Below, piece after piece: positions 4,441 to 6,003 of a stretch of DNA of 6,003 nucleotides. How positions within the stretch are numbered: the first letter of the stretch is position 1; each line of letters opens with the position of its first letter. Below the pieces are notes generated by a model. It was not told where the DNA came from, did no database searches, and was given only the letters and a program-made list of their open reading frames with translations. The translations under genes were made by a program, and so were the position numbers. This DNA comes from Luminiphilus sp. (GTDB taxonomy: Bacteria; Pseudomonadota; Gammaproteobacteria; Pseudomonadales; Halieaceae), in the NCBI GenBank assembly GCA_024638905.1, contig JAHEJH010000090.1:1-6003 (forward strand), in the 5' to 3' direction.

Positions 4441-6003
4441 GCGGCAACTGACGCTCTTTCACGATGTCTGCACCCGCGGTGTGGGTGATGACCGCCGTGC
4501 TGGCAAGCTCGGGCTTCAGGTAGGTTTCGGCCACCCGGCGCAGGTCATCGAGGGTGGTGCCCACAATGCCGGCGCGCAAGAGTCTGCGGTGTTCTGCAGT
4601 CCGTCGGAAAAGCCGTTCGTGGAAATCTCGCTTCGCCTCGCCGGCCGGGGATCCTGGCTTATCGAGGCTGGCCATCACGCTGAGGATGGCCTCTTCCAGC
4701 GCTAACTGCTCGTGCTGCGTCTCTAATAGCCAGGCGATGGAGGCATCGAAGTCCTCAAGGGTCTCGACCAAGCGCGGGTCTCGGTAGGAGAAGAAGCGAA
4801 ATGCGGCGATATTCGGGTCGTGGCTGGCGCCCCCGCCGTACGCACCACCCTGTTCCCGGATAGTGCGATGCAAAAATCCATTGCGCAGGAAAGCGGCGAG
4901 CACCGACAGCGCCGGCGCATCGGGGTGACCGGAGGGGACTGTGGGGTAAGCCTTGGCGCAGAAATTGACTTGGGTGTTGGTGACCCACATTTCCTGAATC
5001 GCGGCGCGGACCGGATCCAGTGCGATCCCGTCATGGGACGTCATTGGCAGGACGCCTGCGCTCTGTGCGGCGGCCTCGCTCGCAGACTGAATGTTGGGAT
5101 CATCGGCGACGGTACACAAAAGCCGTGCCCCCGCAGCCGCTAGCTTCTGGTGGATGGCGCCGAGCGAGTGAGCGAATGCGTCCAGCTCTCCTTCATCTTT
5201 GAGTACGTCATCCAGCGCGCGCAGCGTGCGGATACCCTCGAGTCCTCCTTGCTCGTGGCCCCGTTTGGCGAGGGGGCTCATACCGGCACAGGCTGCGGTC
5301 ATGGCCAGTGCATGTCCGCTACCGGTGATGCCCTGATCGCGCCGCGCGCGCATTTGACTGACCAGATCCCGGATGCGCGAGCATTCATCGAAACGCGCGG
5401 CCTGAAGCGTATCCGACATCAGTTCCAGCTGCGGCTGCATGCGATCAGCGAGGGCCTTGGAAGACAGCACAAAGAAGCTGTCGCTGCTTTGCTCGCTGTC
5501 GCGGTGCGCGCGGCTGCTGACCGACGCACTGAGCGAGCCCACCGTCGCTGAATGCCGCTCCTGGGTGTCCAGGTAGTTGAGTGCGCCGACGCCGACCTCG
5601 GGCATCAATGCCGTCACCAGTGGCAGATGCTGCTGCTCGGTGGCCGTCAGTGGCGGCAGCGGGCTCACCCACTGCTGATACACGAGCCCGTTGGTGCCCG
5701 CGGTGTAGCGATAATGGGTCGATGTACCGGACTCAATAACAGGCTCGGGTGAAGCCGTCTCTGCCGGAATATCCGAGAGTGCCACTCTTGGCAGCACGTC
5801 CGGGTCATCTTTTTGACCCTGTCGCGCCCTGAGCCGCTCGGCGAGGTCGAGAATCTCCGCTGTGTGCTCGCTGCTGAGATTCTCTCTCATCTCTGCAAGG
5901 CGGGCCGTCTCGGCGGACTCACGGCTGGCCGAGAGGCCGGTGTCCGGCGTCACGACCAGGCGCACCCGGTGAAGGTTGTCGAGCAAAAGACTGCGAATGA
6001 GTC
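4418..6003 (-). CDS. M16C metallopeptidase, PreP/Cym1-like, C-terminal half (truncated by window)
   Basis: These are the last 527 residues of an insulinase-superfamily zinc peptidase of the presequence-protease type, which degrades unstructured peptides inside a two-bowl chamber. Full-length relatives have about 970-1000 residues. The frame is open to the window edge with the family-typical LLDNLHRVRLVVTPD, so the TTG at 5986 is not a real start. In order: an M16C-associated region (PF08367) with a charged helical hinge and an LPRVALSDIP segment; a long helical and strand middle; then the final M16 domain (PF05193-type) with NFCAKAYP and GFLHRTIREQGGAYGGG. In that last motif the Arg (4856-4858) and Tyr (4838-4840) correspond to the conserved C-terminal Arg/Tyr pair that completes the active site. 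The zinc-binding HXXEH lies in the N-terminal half, outside the window. The stop lies inside the C39 gene (23-bp antisense overlap). Localisation cannot be judged without the N-terminus. Confidence 0.94.
   Translation of the reverse strand, partial: LIRSLLLDNLHRVRLVVTPDTGLSASRESAETARLAEMRENLSSEHTAEILDLAERLRARQGQKDDPDVLPRVALSDIPAETASPEPVIESGTSTHYRYTAGTNGLVYQQWVSPLPPLTATEQQHLPLVTALMPEVGVGALNYLDTQERHSATVGSLSASVSSRAHRDSEQSSDSFFVLSSKALADRMQPQLELMSDTLQAARFDECSRIRDLVSQMRARRDQGITGSGHALAMTAACAGMSPLAKRGHEQGGLEGIRTLRALDDVLKDEGELDAFAHSLGAIHQKLAAAGARLLCTVADDPNIQSASEAAAQSAGVLPMTSHDGIALDPVRAAIQEMWVTNTQVNFCAKAYPTVPSGHPDAPALSVLAAFLRNGFLHRTIREQGGAYGGGASHDPNIAAFRFFSYRDPRLVETLEDFDASIAWLLETQHEQLALEEAILSVMASLDKPGSPAGEAKRDFHERLFRRTAEHRRLLRAGIVGTTLDDLRRVAETYLKPELASTAVITHTAGADIVKERQLPLNRQDLL
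4431..4446. repeat. Short inverted repeat at the C39/M16C convergent junction
   Basis: TGCCG-GTTGAG-CGGCA has 5-bp arms and a 6-nt loop. The loop contains the TGA stop of the C39 gene. There is no T-tract on either side, so termination is doubtful, and chance is a fair explanation. Confidence 0.2.

Noticed and set aside
5150..5551. 133-aa plus-strand frame antisense to the M16C peptidase
   Set aside because: The M16C frame is strongly family-conserved on the other strand, while this frame shows no domain and low-complexity Arg/Ala-rich composition expected from a shadow.
4418..5986. M16C gene starting at the TTG at 5986
   Set aside because: The frame remains open upstream to the window edge with family-consistent residues, and M16C proteins need an N-terminal half with the zinc site. 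The gene is simply cut by the window.

Overview
The window has the look of a chromosomal stretch from a free-living, probably marine, gammaproteobacterium (OM60/NOR5- or Halieaceae-like). That placement is inferred from GC-rich coding, very tight packing, GTG starts and the gene set: a three-histidine-box desaturase, an AGCS amino-acid symporter, a TauD-type dioxygenase and a PreP-type M16C peptidase. No 16S gene or other taxonomic marker is present. I see no tRNA, rRNA, CRISPR array, insertion sequence or integrase.

Layout. Bases 1-2295 (+) hold the 3' part of a membrane fatty-acid-desaturase-family gene, followed by an alanine/glycine:cation symporter whose GTG start overlaps the desaturase stop. 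Bases 2289-3110 (-) hold a TauD/TfdA-family Fe(II)/2-oxoglutarate dioxygenase that overlaps the symporter tail to tail by 7 bp. Bases 3111-3296 are the only real intergenic space (186 bp): a divergent upstream region with two perfect short inverted repeats and a candidate promoter. Bases 3297-4440 (+) are a compact three-gene unit: a 100-aa exported single-TM protein, an 87-aa two-TM protein and a signal-peptide-bearing stand-alone C39-type cysteine peptidase. Bases 4418-6003 (-) are the C-terminal half of an M16C (PreP/Cym1-like) metallopeptidase, overlapping the C39 gene tail to tail by 23 bp and running off the window.

How it fits together. The desaturase and symporter are probably cotranscribed and translationally coupled. 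The dioxygenase is a separate catabolic-looking unit. The most interesting part is the C39 trio. The peptidase resembles FapD, the C39-like protein of the Pseudomonas functional-amyloid (Fap) export system. Here it lacks the transporter ATPase usually fused to C39 domains, and the window shows no amyloid-repeat or outer-membrane-pore gene. Its partners are two small uncharacterised membrane or exported proteins. This is the best candidate for an undescribed system, possibly a minimal periplasmic processing or secretion module, but its function cannot be read from the sequence.
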